From positions 7,440,001 to 7,504,000 of the forward strand of contig CM060734.1 in the NCBI GenBank assembly GCA_030704615.1: a stretch of 64,000 nucleotides of DNA, given 5' to 3'. Positions 44,605 to 57,800 of the stretch are shown in pieces. The notes beneath the pieces were generated by a model, which saw nothing but the letters and a program-made list of their open reading frames with translations, was not told the DNA's origin and ran no database searches. Position numbers and translations under genes: made by a program. The DNA comes from Takakia lepidozioides (lineage: Eukaryota; Streptophyta; Takakiopsida; Takakiales; Takakiaceae). Position 1 is the stretch's first letter, and each line of letters begins with the position of its first letter.

Positions 44605-46270
44605 AAGGTGGCGGTGACAAATACATTTTGAAAATTAACAAAATGAACACGGCCGCCGATTCGCTTTGTTTTTCGAAATTAAAAAAGAACTAGCGACCGC
44701 CGTATTGGCGGTCGCTTCAATTTTTATTTATTTTTAAGCAAGATTGGCGGTCGCACTGACGGTTGCCTTATTTTTTGAAATAGAAAAAGAAATAGCGACC
44801 GCCATATTGGCGGTCACTTCAAATATATATATTTTTTAAAGCAAGATTGGCGGTCGCACTGGCGGTCGCCTTATTTTTCGAATTAAAAAAATAAATAGCG
44901 ACCGCTATGCTGGCGGTCGCTTTTCATTTATTGTTTTAAAAAAACAAGATAGGCGGTCGTATCCTAATTTAAAAAAGAAAACAAGCGATTGCCATATTGG
45001 CGGTCGCACGGTGGCAAATACATTTTTAAAAATTAACAAAATGAACGCGACCGCCATAATTGGCGGTCGCTTCAATTTATTTTTTTTAAAAGCAAGATTG
45101 GCGGTCGCACTGGCGGTCGCCTTATTTTTCGAAATAGAAAAAGAAATAGCGACCGCCATATTGGCGGTCGCACTGGCGGTCGCCTTATTTTTTGAATTTA
45201 AAAAATAAATAGTGACCGCTATACTGGCGGTCGCTACAATTGTTTTTTCTTAATCAATTTATTGTCTTAAAAAAACAAGATTGCGGTCATATTGGCGGTC
45301 GCCTAATTTAAAAAAGAAAACAAGCGACTGCCGTATTGGCGGTCGCACGGTGGCAAATACATTTTTGAAAATTAACAAAATGAACGCGACCGCCAATTAT
45401 GGCGGTCGCTTTGTTTTTCGAAATTAAAAAATAAATAGCGACCGCCATATTGGCGGTCGCTTCAAATTTTATTTTTTTTAAAGCAAGATTGGTGGTCGCA
45501 CTAGCGGTCGCCTTATTTTTCGAAATAGAAAAAGAAATAGCGACCGCCATATTGGCGGTCGCTTCAAATGTTCTTTTTTTTAAAGCAAGATTCGTATCTT
45601 ACGCCAAAAGAAGGAGATGCAGCTTTCGACCAACAAAAATCCATCATCTTGAAACCAGCGGCGGTCGTCTTATTTTTCGAATTTAAAAAATAAATAGCGA
45701 CCGCTATGCTGGCGGTCGCTTCAATTTATTGTTTTAAAAAAACAAGATTGGCGGTCGTATTGGCGGTCGCCTAATTTAAAAAAGAAAACAAGCGACTGCC
45801 GTATTGGCGGTTGCACGGTGACAAATATATTTTTGAAAATTAACAAAATGAACGCGACCGCCAATTATGGCGGTCGCTTTGCTTTTCGAAATTAAAAAAG
45901 AAATAGTGACCGCCGTATTGGCGGTCGCTTCAATTGTTTTTTTTTTTAAAGCAAGATTGGCGGTCGCACTGGCAGTTGCTTTATTTTTTGAAATAGAAAA
46001 AAAAATAGTGACCGTCATATTGGCGGTCGCTTCAAAATTGTTTTTAATAAAAGCAAGATTGGCGGTCGCACTGGTGGTCGCTTTATTTTTCGAATTAAAA
46101 AAAGAAATAGCGAGCGCTTTCTTGGCGGTCGCTTAAACTTTAAAATATACAAAATAGCAGTGACCGCAATATTGCACAACATGAAAGGAAATAAAAGCGA
46201 CCGCAGTAGTGGCGGTCGCTTGTTTTTCATAAAAAATAAAAATACGGACCGTAGTATTAGCGGTCGCTTA
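44605..46270. repeat. Palindrome array C-left
   Basis: About 26 copies of a palindrome with arms AGCGACCGCC and GGCGGTCGCT around a 3-6 base centre such as ATATT, in A/T-rich spacers of about 25-30 bases. A higher-order repeat is visible: the spacer ATACATTTTTGAAAATTAAC plus its neighbours recurs near 44621, 45015, 45356 and 45824. Small open frames on both strands (for example repeated MAVA.. peptides) are by-products of the repeat. Confidence 0.95.
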
Positions 46271-46759
46271 ATTTCAAAATTACAACAAATATGGTTGTAC
46301 AGTCTTTTTTGGATGGGTGCTTTTGGTTGGTAATTTATTCATTTCACTTTCATTTCACTTTCATCCCTCTTGGATCATATATAAGGGAGAAGGGTCACCA
46401 AGCTCCTCATTTCTTTTAGCGCAAACACTTAAGGTTGTTTTGGATGTTCTCTTCAATTGAACGAGAGTGTAGCCCAAGAGGAGGGTACGCACCTTTTGCC
46501 GTTGTGGCTTCCACCAAAGCCACTTCAGCAGATTGTGTATAAGCTCAACACTACAACCCACATCGACCCACTTGGGTTGCTGACAGGTGTAGAAGTGTTG
46601 GGCTATCGCATTGCACTCTACATTCACAACACGTTCATTTATAGGTGACTGTTTTTTGTTGCTTGCATCGCTAGGTCCCAGGTGAGTGGATATTGGGTGA
46701 AGATGAGGAAGGAATAAAGCCCTTGGTATACGGCAATCCCAAACACTGTCAGTGTCACT
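46271..46759. other. hAT 5' region, no gene recognised
   Basis: Between array C-left and the BED finger. Short open frames on both strands without recognisable motifs; likely leader and promoter of the hAT gene. Confidence 0.4.
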
Positions 46760-49700
46760 GGTAGTGTTGAGTGCAACCTATGTGGATTAAAGCTTTCTTA
46801 TCGTAAGGATCAGTTGCTCGCTCACCTCGGCTATAAAGGTGTGAAGAACGTCGGGGTGGGTTTATGCCCCAAAGCCATTTGCCTTAGTATGGAGGCAATA
46901 TTCCAATGTCTTTGGATCTGGACATGACCTCTGAGCAGAACACTCCATCTTCCCGTCAGGATGCCCCGATTAGTACCCAGGGCGACTCTTGTGAGGTTTC
47001 GGGTGTCCTTGGACAAGTGGGTTGTGTAGGAGCAACACCTGCTTCAACACCTGCTTCAACACCTCTTTGTACCCCTACACTTCAACGGAGTAGAGGATTA
47101 CGGCAGCAATCCATGCAAGAAGGTCTTAACTTATCTGCGAAAAAACAGTTGGATAAAAAATGGGCGCAGTTTTTCTTCGAGGCCAACATACCATTTAATG
47201 TGGCAAGGCTTCCGGCATTTGTTTCTGCTGTTAGAGCAACCTCGGAGTCCAGATCCACGTACGTGCCTCCGACTTATCACAATCTCCGCACATGATTGCT
47301 AGAAGACGCCATGACCGAGCTTACCCAAAAGGTCAACGATAGGATGGGCGAGTGTATCAGAAAATATGGAAGCACTATATGTGCCGATGGTTGGAGTTCT
47401 GTCACAAACAGACCGTTGTTCAATGTCATGCTCGTATGTCCAGTTGGGGAACAATTCTTGGGATCGGTCGACACTAGCGGCAAGAAGAAAGATGGACGTT
47501 ATCAATGCCAACTATTGACGGACTTCATCGAACAGGTCGGAAGTGATAGAATCGTGCAAATATGCACAGACAATGCCGCTAACATGAGAAACACTGCAGA
47601 CATGTTGTTGGCACGTTATCCTCATATGTACTATCAAGGTTGTGCTGCTCATATCCTTGACCTCTTTTTGGACGATTAGGGAGAATAACAGTGGGTGAAA
47701 CAACTTGTCAAGCGAGCGAAGACTGTTGTGTCGTTCATCCGCACACACCACATCCCTTTGGCAATATATAGGAGGCACGAACCCAAATATAGCCTCCGCA
47801 ATCCAGGCGAAACTCGTTTTGTCACGAACTTCTTGATGGTGGATCGGTTGGTAACGGTGAAGAACAGTCTGGAGCACACCATCATCGATCCTCAATGGGA
47901 TGCGTACACATGGACATTGCGGGACTCTAGAAAAGCCAAGTCATTGGGCAAAAGTCGAAAAGTTCGAAATAGCATTCGCAGCGATGATTTCTGGAAGAAA
48001 TGTGAAAACTTTGTTTATATGGTTGAGCCGGTGTTAATCGTCTTACGGGAGTTTGATGGAAAGCAACCAGTAATGGGCAAGGCATGGTTACTAATGCAAA
48101 ATCTTGAGAAGCACGTCCAATCCTTAAGGCATCATCCCTTCTCCTTGGAACCTGAACTTGCGGACAGTGTTGAGGATGCATTTTACGACCGTCGTTCGAT
48201 GGTTCGAACGGACTTGCATTATGCGGGGGCTTTGCTCAATCCATTCTTGCTCGACAATATCATGCTCCGAGACGACGCTGATGCCAAGGTCGGCCTCGTG
48301 CGAGTGCTCATGCGACTGGCTCCGCCGAACCATGCAGAGAAAGCTATATCAGAGTATCAATGCTTCTCAGATCGCCGCGACCCTTTCGAGGACATGTCGG
48401 ATCCAAAAGAGCTCAATATGCTGCCACATGAATGGTGGAATCTGATTGGAGCTGGAGCAAGAACATTGGCTCCCATTGCGAAGCGTATTCTTGCTCAAGT
48501 GTGCTCTGCCTCATCTTGCGAACGCAATTGGAGCAGTACCCCAAAAACACCATAAAAGAAGAGCAAGCTTCTCTTGTTCTTCATCTAGACTCATTTATTT
48601 GCTTTGGCCTCTTGCTTGTGTAGTTAGTTTTGAGCTTGAGGGAGCTAGATCCTAGAGGGTTGAGCTTGTGGCTCTCTTGTAGTAGAAGCAAGCATAATTG
48701 AGAGCGGGATAGTCCTAGCTCAAGGCCTTGTGGCCATGTGAGGCAAGAAGTAGAGGAAACGCTCCATGAAGTGGGAGACTTGATGACGAGTAGGAGGCCG
48801 AAGGAGGACCAGATTTGAGTACCATTCTACCGAGCGATTTAGTGCAATCCGAGCGCAGGGACGACGGGAGCCTGCTATTACCCACTGGACCCGCGCCGCG
48901 TGGTACTGGCCGCGGGGTATCGGTTTTAACCGCTGGATATCGCGACGGACTCCACCAGGGACTGCTGGTCCCTGGTATGGGTATTTTAAGGGGGGTTTTC
49001 TCCATATGCATTTGATTTCTTGTGCACTATTCATGGTGTTCTTCTTGCATGGGAATGAAGGTGTGTTTTAGCAAAGGATAATAAATAGTTGGTACCATTG
49101 GATGTTCATAACAAGATTCGCAACAGATTGAATCCCGCGAGGGCTGACAAATTGGTGTATGTGTATACCAATTGCCGACTGCTACGTGAGAGGGCAACGG
49201 ATGATACTGCAGCATGGTATGAGAGGAATTTACATTCCGAAGACTCTGCTTCTGAGGCTATTCGATGAGTGACGATACTGAGCCTCAGAGAGAATCATCT
49301 CAGATGGAATCATCTGCCTCCGATAGTGAAGATGGATCCGATGATGCTCCCGAAAATGCGTATGACCCGTTTACATTCATAGAGGATGATGCTTATATCC
49401 AGCCGACCTTTGATGACCTTCTTGAAGAAGTGGGTATCGCAGATGAAGGTAAAGCTGCAATTGTGTCATCCCCAGAACATGGTCCTCAAAATGAAGTTGG
49501 GGTCGACCCTCGTCCCCCACTACACGCTGAAGCCACCGGTAGTGCCCCAATGGAGTTTAGGGGTGATGTACTGCCAGGACCGATCGACGTACGCAACATA
49601 CAAACGATGGTGTCGAACCATTGTACAGTCGACGGGACGGGATCATGCCTCACCGATACGACCAACTCCACCACAATGTCAAAACCGATCCAGCTCCCCA

Positions 49701-50245
49701 TCAACACAGCGGGCATTAAGGAGCAACATGGTTGATCTGTTTTCCACACGCATACATCATTCTGCTACATGGACCGGACGGAAGTTGAAGCCTCGGATGA
49801 TGACAACCTGCCACTACAATTCCACCTTAACCGACGTGTTGTGCAACAGACCCGTGGTTCCTCACATGCCGGACCATCTAATGCCGGTCCATCTCAGGCA
49901 GTCCCCCCTCTAGTACATCCTTCGAGACCACCTTCGATTGTGTCCCAAGTCCATAAACGACAGAGAACAGTCCAACCTTTTGTAGGCGATCGGCCCACAA
50001 ACAGGCCAGATACCGTGGATGGTATTCAAGACCGGAGCGGGAGTCGACCTCAGAGAGAACTAAATGTGGTTCAAGGTCGCTTGCAGATTCAAAGGCCTGG
50101 ACATATGAGGTCGGATAGGGAGGACGATTCCAGCACTGATCATGGCAACGGTGGTGAAGTCGAGGGTGACCCGGATTTTCAATCCATCGGAGCATTAGGA
50201 TTAGGATCTTCTTCGTCTCACCGTCGAAGCAATAGAAGGAATTGA
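46760..50245 (+). pseudogene. hAT-superfamily transposase (BED finger, DUF659, dimerisation domain), decayed
   Basis: A BED-type zinc finger is visible at 46760-46875 (CNLCGLKLSY..LLAHL..GLCP), in a different frame from the main body. The body (46906-48555) is one continuous frame broken by three stops (TGA 47293, TAG 47677, TAA 47686). It has the DUF659/hAT core CADGWSSVTNRPLFNVML, ICTDNAANMRNT (second catalytic Asp region) and GCAAHILDLFL, then the helical insertion domain, and begins the dimerisation domain at EWWNLIGAGARTLAPIAKRI and SSCERNWSS. There the domain is cut by about 540 bp and resumes at 49101 with HNKIRNRLNPARADKLVYVYTN. Downstream open stretches (49265-49735 and 49769-50245) encode an acidic then Ser/Pro-rich tail. 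Dead as a gene; flanked on both sides by family C arrays. Confidence 0.85.
48545..49090. mobile_element. Unidentified insertion in the hAT dimerisation domain
   Basis: About 540 bp of noncoding DNA separates NWSS (48540) from HNKIRNRL (49101), which are adjacent in hAT proteins. GTACC occurs at 48535-48539 and at 49092-49096 and may be a 5-bp target duplication. No TG..CA ends or inverted repeats are clear. A solo LTR or a small noncoding element would fit; the coding frame does not rejoin perfectly, so a small extra indel must be assumed. Confidence 0.5.
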
Positions 50246-50518
50246 AGCAAAACAGCTATAGGCATGCATCTGCACTTTTTAGTTGACATGTTTATATTTA
50301 TGTACTGAAGTAATACCAATGTGATCATTGTCACTATGAGTATTTGTATTGTTGTTGTGTATGTGTTGGAAAATAAAAGATGTTGCCCATGTGTATACCA
50401 GCCAAAATGTCGGCCAAAGGCACCGTCACTTGCTCATGTTTGTGTTCGGTGATTTGTTTGTGGAATGAAGAACAATTGGGTCATGCTTCCAACTGTGCAT
50501 TCATTTTTATTTAAATGG

Positions 50519-52030
50519 AGCGACCGCCAAGGTGGCGGTCGCTTCTACTAAGTGTGACCTGCGCATGGAGCGAGGAGTGAGGCGGGGGGAAGGGGGGCAT
50601 ATAAGCTCCGGGACATTCTCCCCTCACTTTGCTTGAAGTTTTTTTTTGTTTTTATAAATACCGCCATTACTTAGCGGTTGCTTTTATTTTAATTATTTTG
50701 GAAATGAAGCGACCGCCTATGTTGGCGGTCACTTATTTATTTTAAATGTTTTGAAAATGAAGCGACCGCCTATGCTGGCGGTCGCTAATTTTTTTTCATT
50801 TTTTTTTAATGAAACAACCGCCTATGTTGGCAGTCGCTTATTTTTTTTTAAGTTTTTGAAAATGAAGCGAGTGCCTATGTTGGCGGTCGTTTTTTTTTTT
50901 TTAAGTTCTTGAAAATGAAGTGACCGCCTATGTTGGCGATCGCTTATTTATTTTAAATGTTTTGAAAATGAAGCGACCGCCTATGTTGGCGGTCCCTTAT
51001 TTATTTTAATTTTTTTTTAAAGAAGCGACCGCCTATGTTGGCGGTCGCTTATTTATTATAAATGTTTTGAAAATGAAGCGACCGCCTATGCTGGAGGTCG
51101 CTTATTTTTTTTAAATTTTTTTTTAATGAAGCGACCGCCTATGTTGGCGGTCGCTTATTTATTTTAAATGTTTTGAAAATGAAGCGACCGCCTATGCTGG
51201 CGGTCGCTTATTTATTTTATTTTATTTTTTAATGAAGCGACCGCCTATGTTGGCGGTTGCTTATTTTTTTTTAAGTTTTTGAAAATGAAGCGACCGCCTA
51301 TGTTGACGGTCACTTATTTTTTTTAAATGTTTTGAAAATGAAGCGACCGCCTATGCTGGCGGTCGCTTATTTTTTTTAAAGTTTGTGAAAATGAAGCGAC
51401 CGCCAATGTTGGCGGTCGCTTATTTATTTTAAATGTTTTGAAAATGAAGCGACCGCCTATGCTGGCGGTCGCTTATTTTTTTTAATTTTTTAAAAATGAA
51501 GCGACCGCCTAGGTTGGCGGTCGCTTATTTATTTTAAATGAAGCGACCGCATATGTTGGCGGTCGTTTTTTATTATTATTATTTTGAAAATCAAGCGACC
51601 GCCTATGTGGGGGTCGCTTAATTTTTTTAATTTTTTTAAAATGAAGCGACCGCCTATGTTGGCGGTCGCCTATTTATTTTTAATTTTTTAAATGAAGCGA
51701 CCGCCTATGTTGGCGGTCGCTTATTTTTTTTAAAGTTTTTGAAAATGAAGCGATCGCCTATGTTGGCGGTCGCTTATTTATTCTAAATGTTTTGAAAATG
51801 AAGCGACCGCCTATGTTGGTGGTCGCTTATTTTTTTTATTTGCGGAAAATGGAGCGACCGCCTGTTGTGGCGGTCGTTTTTTTTTTTCTTCCCGGAAAAT
51901 GGAGCGACCACCAGTTCTGGCAGTCACTGTTTTTTTATTTATCCGGAAAATGGAGCGACCACCAGTTCTGGCGGTCGCTTATTTTTTTATTTTCCAGAAA
52001 ATCGTGCGACCGCCAAGTTGCCGGTCGCTT
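50519..52030. repeat. Palindrome array C-right, about 54-bp period
   Basis: About 26 copies with arms AAGCGACCGCC and GGCGGTCGCTT around TATGTT or TATGCT, alternating with A/T-rich spacers of about 27 bases such as TATTTATTTTAAATGTTTTG. The copies nearest the ends (50519 and 51850-52030) diverge from the interior. Same palindrome family as C-left, but the spacers differ. Confidence 0.95.
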
Positions 52031-52401
52031 CTAGAAGATTCGCCCTGCACGTGGCCCGAGAAATGAGGGCGGGGGGGGGGTATGAGCCAAGGGAGGCTTA
52101 TTCTCCTCTCACTTCCTCTCCACACAACTTTTGTGTGCGTGACATTTCATTATTCCACGATACGTAGTCAGGTGGAGAAGGAGGCCATTGGTTGGGTGGG
52201 GGGTATTTTTTGCCGCGAATTCTGTGAAATCGTTGCAGAATGCTCCCATAGGCCCTCCTCTGGCTTCCAGGATCATTTTAATCTACAAAATTAGCTTTTA
52301 GGAAGTATTTTGACACCTACTCAAACCTACTTAACGGGGGAAAGGTTTAGAGTTACGTCTTTTTAGAAAACCTCGTTTAGTGTTGCTCCAATTGTTGTAG
52401 A

Positions 52402-54533
52402 ATGGCAGAGGGCCAAGACGATGACCGTCATGGAAGAGATGACCCCAATGAACATGGACCGCCCCCTAAGAAAATCAAAGGGTCAAGGCAAGACTTGAAT
52501 TGGGAAGTATTTGGTGACCCTAGCATACTAACAGAAGAGGGCTGGGAGGATGTTCCGGAAGAGTTCTGGTGGCTGATGGCGAGATGCAAAAAATTCGTGA
52601 AATGGTACCACATCAATCGATTGTGGCCTTTGGATAGGCATGACGTGCAAACCCGAAACAATTACGCAGAGTCCAGGTCTTGCACGAACGATCATTTCCA
52701 GCATAGGGCGAATGAGGTGCATTGCACATTGTGGGATCAACCTCTCTTAAAGGGTCAAATCCCGTATACCTGCGCATAGCCGAGTTGGAAGCTACATTGC
52801 AAGACATACATCCAAACAATGAAGACACTGTTGTCCACAATGAGGATCAAACAAACGTCGTGGACATGGACGCGGAGTTTGCGATGCCCGATCGCAGTAT
52901 TGATCTCATCATTCAGGAAATTACAGACGTCCTTGACCCTGTGGCCGATGAAACCATGGTTGATGAACAACGAATTGCGGATGAGAGAAGGAGGAAAGGA
53001 AAAGAACCAGTACTGGAAACCGGGGAATGCTTGAGGGTCGCCATTCAATCGGAGATGAACCCGATATTAGATGTCGACCGCGTTACAAAGGAGCGGGACA
53101 TTGCCATGGCAACTGCATGGCGTTTGTCCAAAACGTTGGAGATTCAGGCATGGGTCCCATTGAATGGCGATTGGGAGAATTGGGTACAATGGGCGACCCA
53201 TTTGGCCTCCAGAGAAGCACGGGTAGAGCGGCCACTGTCAGGCTTGCAACGTGTCGCACGCATGTCAAACCGTAGCGTGGATAGCATTTATGCCAACATG
53301 CAAAGGTATAACGATCTCCGCATCGCATCAAGCGTGTTCGCCGGGGAAACCAATTGGGCAGATGTGGATTCTATGTTCGATCGATGTGAGCACAGAATTT
53401 CGGGGTCGAACATAAGCATAAACTGGGAATTGGAGATAGAGGAAGAGTGGGACACCACAAGAAAAATGACCAGCCACATCAAACCGGCCCAGATGGAGGA
53501 GATACCACGAGGCGTTTTGCCGTCATGGATTTTCAGATGGCACAGTTTGTTCGATGTGTAGGAATCCATACGGCCCACAGGGATGTTATGTGTTTGGATC
53601 ATGTGGACATATGTTCTATCTCACATGTTTTATCCCGCAAGCCTTGGGGATGAGCGCTTGCCCAGAATGCCGTACACCAATCCATCGCCGTTTCTATGAG
53701 CTGGTGGGCTTGGAGGATCGGATGCCCATAGGTTTTGAATACAATCGACACAACCTCCCATTGGATGGGCTACCATACACATTTCTGAATTGTGTGCATT
53801 GGGACAAGAACTTGGTATGGGATGCAGACAGAGAGATGCATGGCATACATGCCGGAAACCAGACATACATCAAAGATCCCCAGTACTTCTGGGTCACATG
53901 TGATTGAGAGATAACCATACGTGCGGGAGGTATTCGAGATTGGTGGGAGAGATAGCAGTTTTGCCGCAATCTGGGAGGGCATTGGAGTCAAAGAAGGTCC
54001 AGGTTTATCCGGCTCCCACAGGTTCCATGGGTACCGGAAGAGAACAAATTGTATGACCGACAACCGATTAGGAGACATTTGTTGCTGTCCGAACTGGAAG
54101 ATGCTATAATATGTCAACGCCGAATGAATGATACGAGGCGGCTTATCGTCGAAACAACACAATGATTAGGGACAGGGCTCGCGAGAGGCAGTTGGAAAGT
54201 TTCAAAAGTACCATCAAGGCAGTTGTAGAGAAATGGAGGCGATTATGGACAGACCGTTATCATCGTGTTTCGGGGGCTGTATTGCCAGATGTGGACGGCC
54301 TCGTTGTCGATTTGCATACAGCCCGAGCACTTGTTCTCGATCCACCTCCGCCACGTCGTGAGAGTGAAGAAGAATGTCAACTTTCGCCGCGAAGTAGGCG
54401 GATGCATGCCAGAATTGATCACATGTCATTGGGCCCCTCATTGACCACGAGATCACGGTCGCAAGCTCTGGCAATTGGCAGTGCAAATCAAGCCACAACA
54501 TCAAATTTCACATCCTCGGACAGTGACGACTAG
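52402..54533 (+). pseudogene. RING-like finger protein gene, frameshifted (transposon-associated?)
   Basis: Four successive open stretches in changing frames: 52402-52779 (acidic start, LNWEVFGDP, EEFWWLMARCKKFVKWYH), 52722-53561 (helical, acidic, with GDWENWVQWATHLASREARV and ISINWELEIEEEWD), 53554-53907 and 54162-54533 (basic helix then Ser-rich acidic end DSDD). The third stretch carries a RING-type zinc finger: CRNPYGPQGCYVFGSCGHMF then C and CPECRTPI (53557-53680). RING fingers usually mark E3 ubiquitin ligases, but that is only inference. Frameshifts near 52760, 53540 and 53910 suggest decay, though small introns could explain some. It directly follows array C-right and may belong to the same mobile unit or be an independent gene. 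Confidence 0.45.
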
Positions 54534-54889
54534 GCTTTGAATGACTGGCAGCATAATACATACACAATATGCATTTTTGCTGTACCTTGAATATTGTTCG
54601 AAAATACAGTGATGACATTCCGCCAAGTTTGTATATGGGGAAAAAATAGTTCACCCTGTAAACAAATTTACAATGGTGTCATATTTGGTCATGACGTGTA
54701 TGTAGGTATTTGCAATGAACTCCGAAAGCTGGAGAACAAGGAAAATTGATGTTAACAAATAAATTATAACGAGTTACGAACGGTCCTCTTCCAAACAAAT
54801 TTCGTCTGGTCCCTGCGTATTTCATAATCATTTCACAAAATCTATGATCTTTCTACGAACATACCCACAAAATTCTCAAAGCACAAAAT
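54534..54889. other. Intergenic, nothing recognised
   Basis: A/T-rich sequence between the RING-like gene and the satellite. No motif seen. Confidence 0.5.
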
Positions 54890-57800
54890 AATTTCGATTG
54901 ATCTCCTATTACACTGGACGTATCAGAGGGTACATTGAACACACTGGCCAAGTTTCAAAGCGAACGAAAATCATTTGGATGGGCAACCATCCGTTGGCCC
55001 ATTGAACAAATTTTGATTGATCTCATATTACTCTGGGGCCTCTTACATGGCACATTGAACATAGTGGCCAAGTCTCAAAGCGAACCAAAATCATTTCGAT
55101 GGCCAACCATCCGTTGAGCCATTGAATGAATTTTGATTGATCTGATATTAGTCCTAGACCTGTGAGAGTGTGTCTGGAACGTGCTGGCAAAGTTTGGAAG
55201 CTAACAAAAATGATTTGCATGGGCCGTTCACCCGTTGAATGTATTCTATTGGAGCTGCTATTGCTTTGGGACCTGTTGGACTGTGTTTCGCGTGCTCACG
55301 ATTTTTTTTTTTCATTCCATTTTTTAATGGGGCATGTAATGTAGCCATATGCAATGTGCGTGCCAAATTTGGGAGCGATCAAAATTCATTTGGACCCAAA
55401 ACGAGAGTTTCTTCCTTGTTTTGCACTCCAAACTTCATTTGTATTCTACTTCATGCACTCTTCATAGAGAGTTCTGCAATAGTGAGCGAAAGAGAACGCT
55501 TTTTTTTTGGGGCATTTTTTATTGGTTCAAATTTTGGCGGCGGAGTAGCCATGGGATGTTGGAAGCCGCGGAACAAAATTGAGCCAAAAACAAAATCGTT
55601 ACGTGCCAGAAACCCCCACTGAAAGGCAGTGCAAACCTATTTCTTGGCTTAAAATAAATTGAAATTCAGTTAAATTGTGGAATGGCTTGAGGGGGAGCGT
55701 CGATGGCGAGGCAACTGATATATCTGTTTGTTGTGTCTCCGCACATATGTCGCACACATGTTCAAGCACATGTGGGCAAAAGAGGGGTTTGAACCACATC
55801 CGTTCAATGGGTGCAATAGCCGTGCACGCATTGCAGGATTTCTTTTTCGCATTGAACAAAAACCAGATGACAAGTGAACGCCTCATTGGACAATCGAATG
55901 ATTTTCGATTGATGTCGTATTACAATGGGACGTATCAGAGGGTACATTGAACACACTGGCCAAGTTTCAAAGTGAACGAAAATCATTTGGATGGGCAACC
56001 ATCCGTTGGCCCATTGAGCGAATTTTGATTGATCTCATATTACTCTGGGGCCTCTTACATGGCACATTGAACATAGTGGCCAAGTCTCAAAGCGAACCAA
56101 AATCATTTCGATGGCCAACCATCCGTTGAGCCATCGAATGAATTTCGATTGATCTGATATTAGTCCGGGACCTGTGAGAGGGTGTCTGGAACGTGCTGGC
56201 AAAGTTTGGAACCTAACAAAAATGAGTTGGATGGGCAACCATCCGTTCACCCGTTGAATGTATTTTGTTGGAGCTGCTATTGCTTTGGGACCTGTTGGAC
56301 TGTGTTTCGCGTGCTCACGATTTTTTTTTCATTCCGTTTTTGAATGGGCGGTGTAATGTAGCCATATGGAACGTGCGTGCCAAATTTGGGAGCGATCCAA
56401 AAAACATTTGGACCCAAAACGAGAGTTTCTTCCCTGTTTTGCACTCCAAACTTGATTTGTGTTCTATTTCATACTTTATTTATAGAGAGTTATGCAATAG
56501 TGAGCGAAAGAGAACACTTTTTTTTTGGGGCATTTTTGATTGGTCCAAATTTTGGCGGGGGAGTAGCCGTGGGATGCTGGAAGCCGCGGAACAAAATTGA
56601 GCCAAAAACAAAATCGATACGTGCCAGAAACCCCCAATGAAAGGCAGTGCAAACCTATTTCTTGGCTTAAAATAAATTGAAATTCAATTAAATTGTGGAA
56701 TGGCTTGAAGGAGTGCGTCGATGGGGAGGCAATTGATATATTCGTCTGTTGTGTCTCCGCACATGTGTCGCACACATGTTCAAGCACATGCGGGCAAAAG
56801 AGGGGTTTCAACCACATCCGTTCAATGGGTTCAATAGCCCTGCACGCATTGCAGGATTTTTTTTCTCATTGAACAAAAACCAGATGACAAGTGAACGCCT
56901 CATTGGACAATCGAACGATTTTCGATTGATCTCGTATCACACCGGGACGTATCAGAGGGTACATTGAACACACTGGCCAAGTTTCAAAGCGAATGAAAAT
57001 CATTTGGATGGGCAACCATCCGTTGGCCCATTGAACAAATTTTGATTGATCTCATATTACTCTGGGGCCTCTTACATGGCACATTGAACATAGTGGCCAA
57101 GTCTCAAAGCGAACCAAAATCATTTCGATGGCCAACCATCCGTTGAGGCAACGAATGAATTTCAATTGATCTGATATTAGTCCAGGTCCTGTGAGAGGGT
57201 GTCTGGAACGTGCTGGCAAAGTTTGGAACCTAACAAAAATGATTTGAATGGGCAACCATCCGTTCACCCGTTGAATGTATTCTGTTGGAGCTGCTATTGC
57301 TTTGGGACTTGTTGGACTGTGTTTGCGTGCTCACGATTTTTTTTTCATTCCGTTTTTGAATGGGCGGTGTAATGTAGCCATATGGAATGTGCGTTGCCAA
57401 ATTTGGGAGCGATCCAAAAAACATTTGGACCCAAAACGAGAGTTTCTTCCCTGTTTTGCACTCCAAACTTGATTTGTGTTCTATTTCATACTTTATTTAT
57501 AGAGAGTTATGCAATAGTGAGCGAAAGAGAAACACTTTTTTTTTGGGCATTTTGATTGGTCCAAATTTTGGCGGGGGAGTAGCCGTGGGATGCTGGAAGC
57601 CGCGGAACAAAATTGAGCCAAAAACAAAATCGATACGTGCCAGAAACCCCCAATGAAAGGCAGTGCAAACCTATTTCTTGGCTTAAAATAAATTGAAATT
57701 CAATTAAATTGTGGAATGGCTTGAAGGAGTGCGTCGATGGGGAGGCAATTGATATATTCGTCTGTTGTGTCTCCGCACATGTGTCGCACACATGTTCAAG

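Noticed and set aside
44905-46230. Repetitive small proteins (MAVA../KATASATANLA..) in array C-left
   Set aside because: They are translations of the palindrome array itself and appear on both strands.
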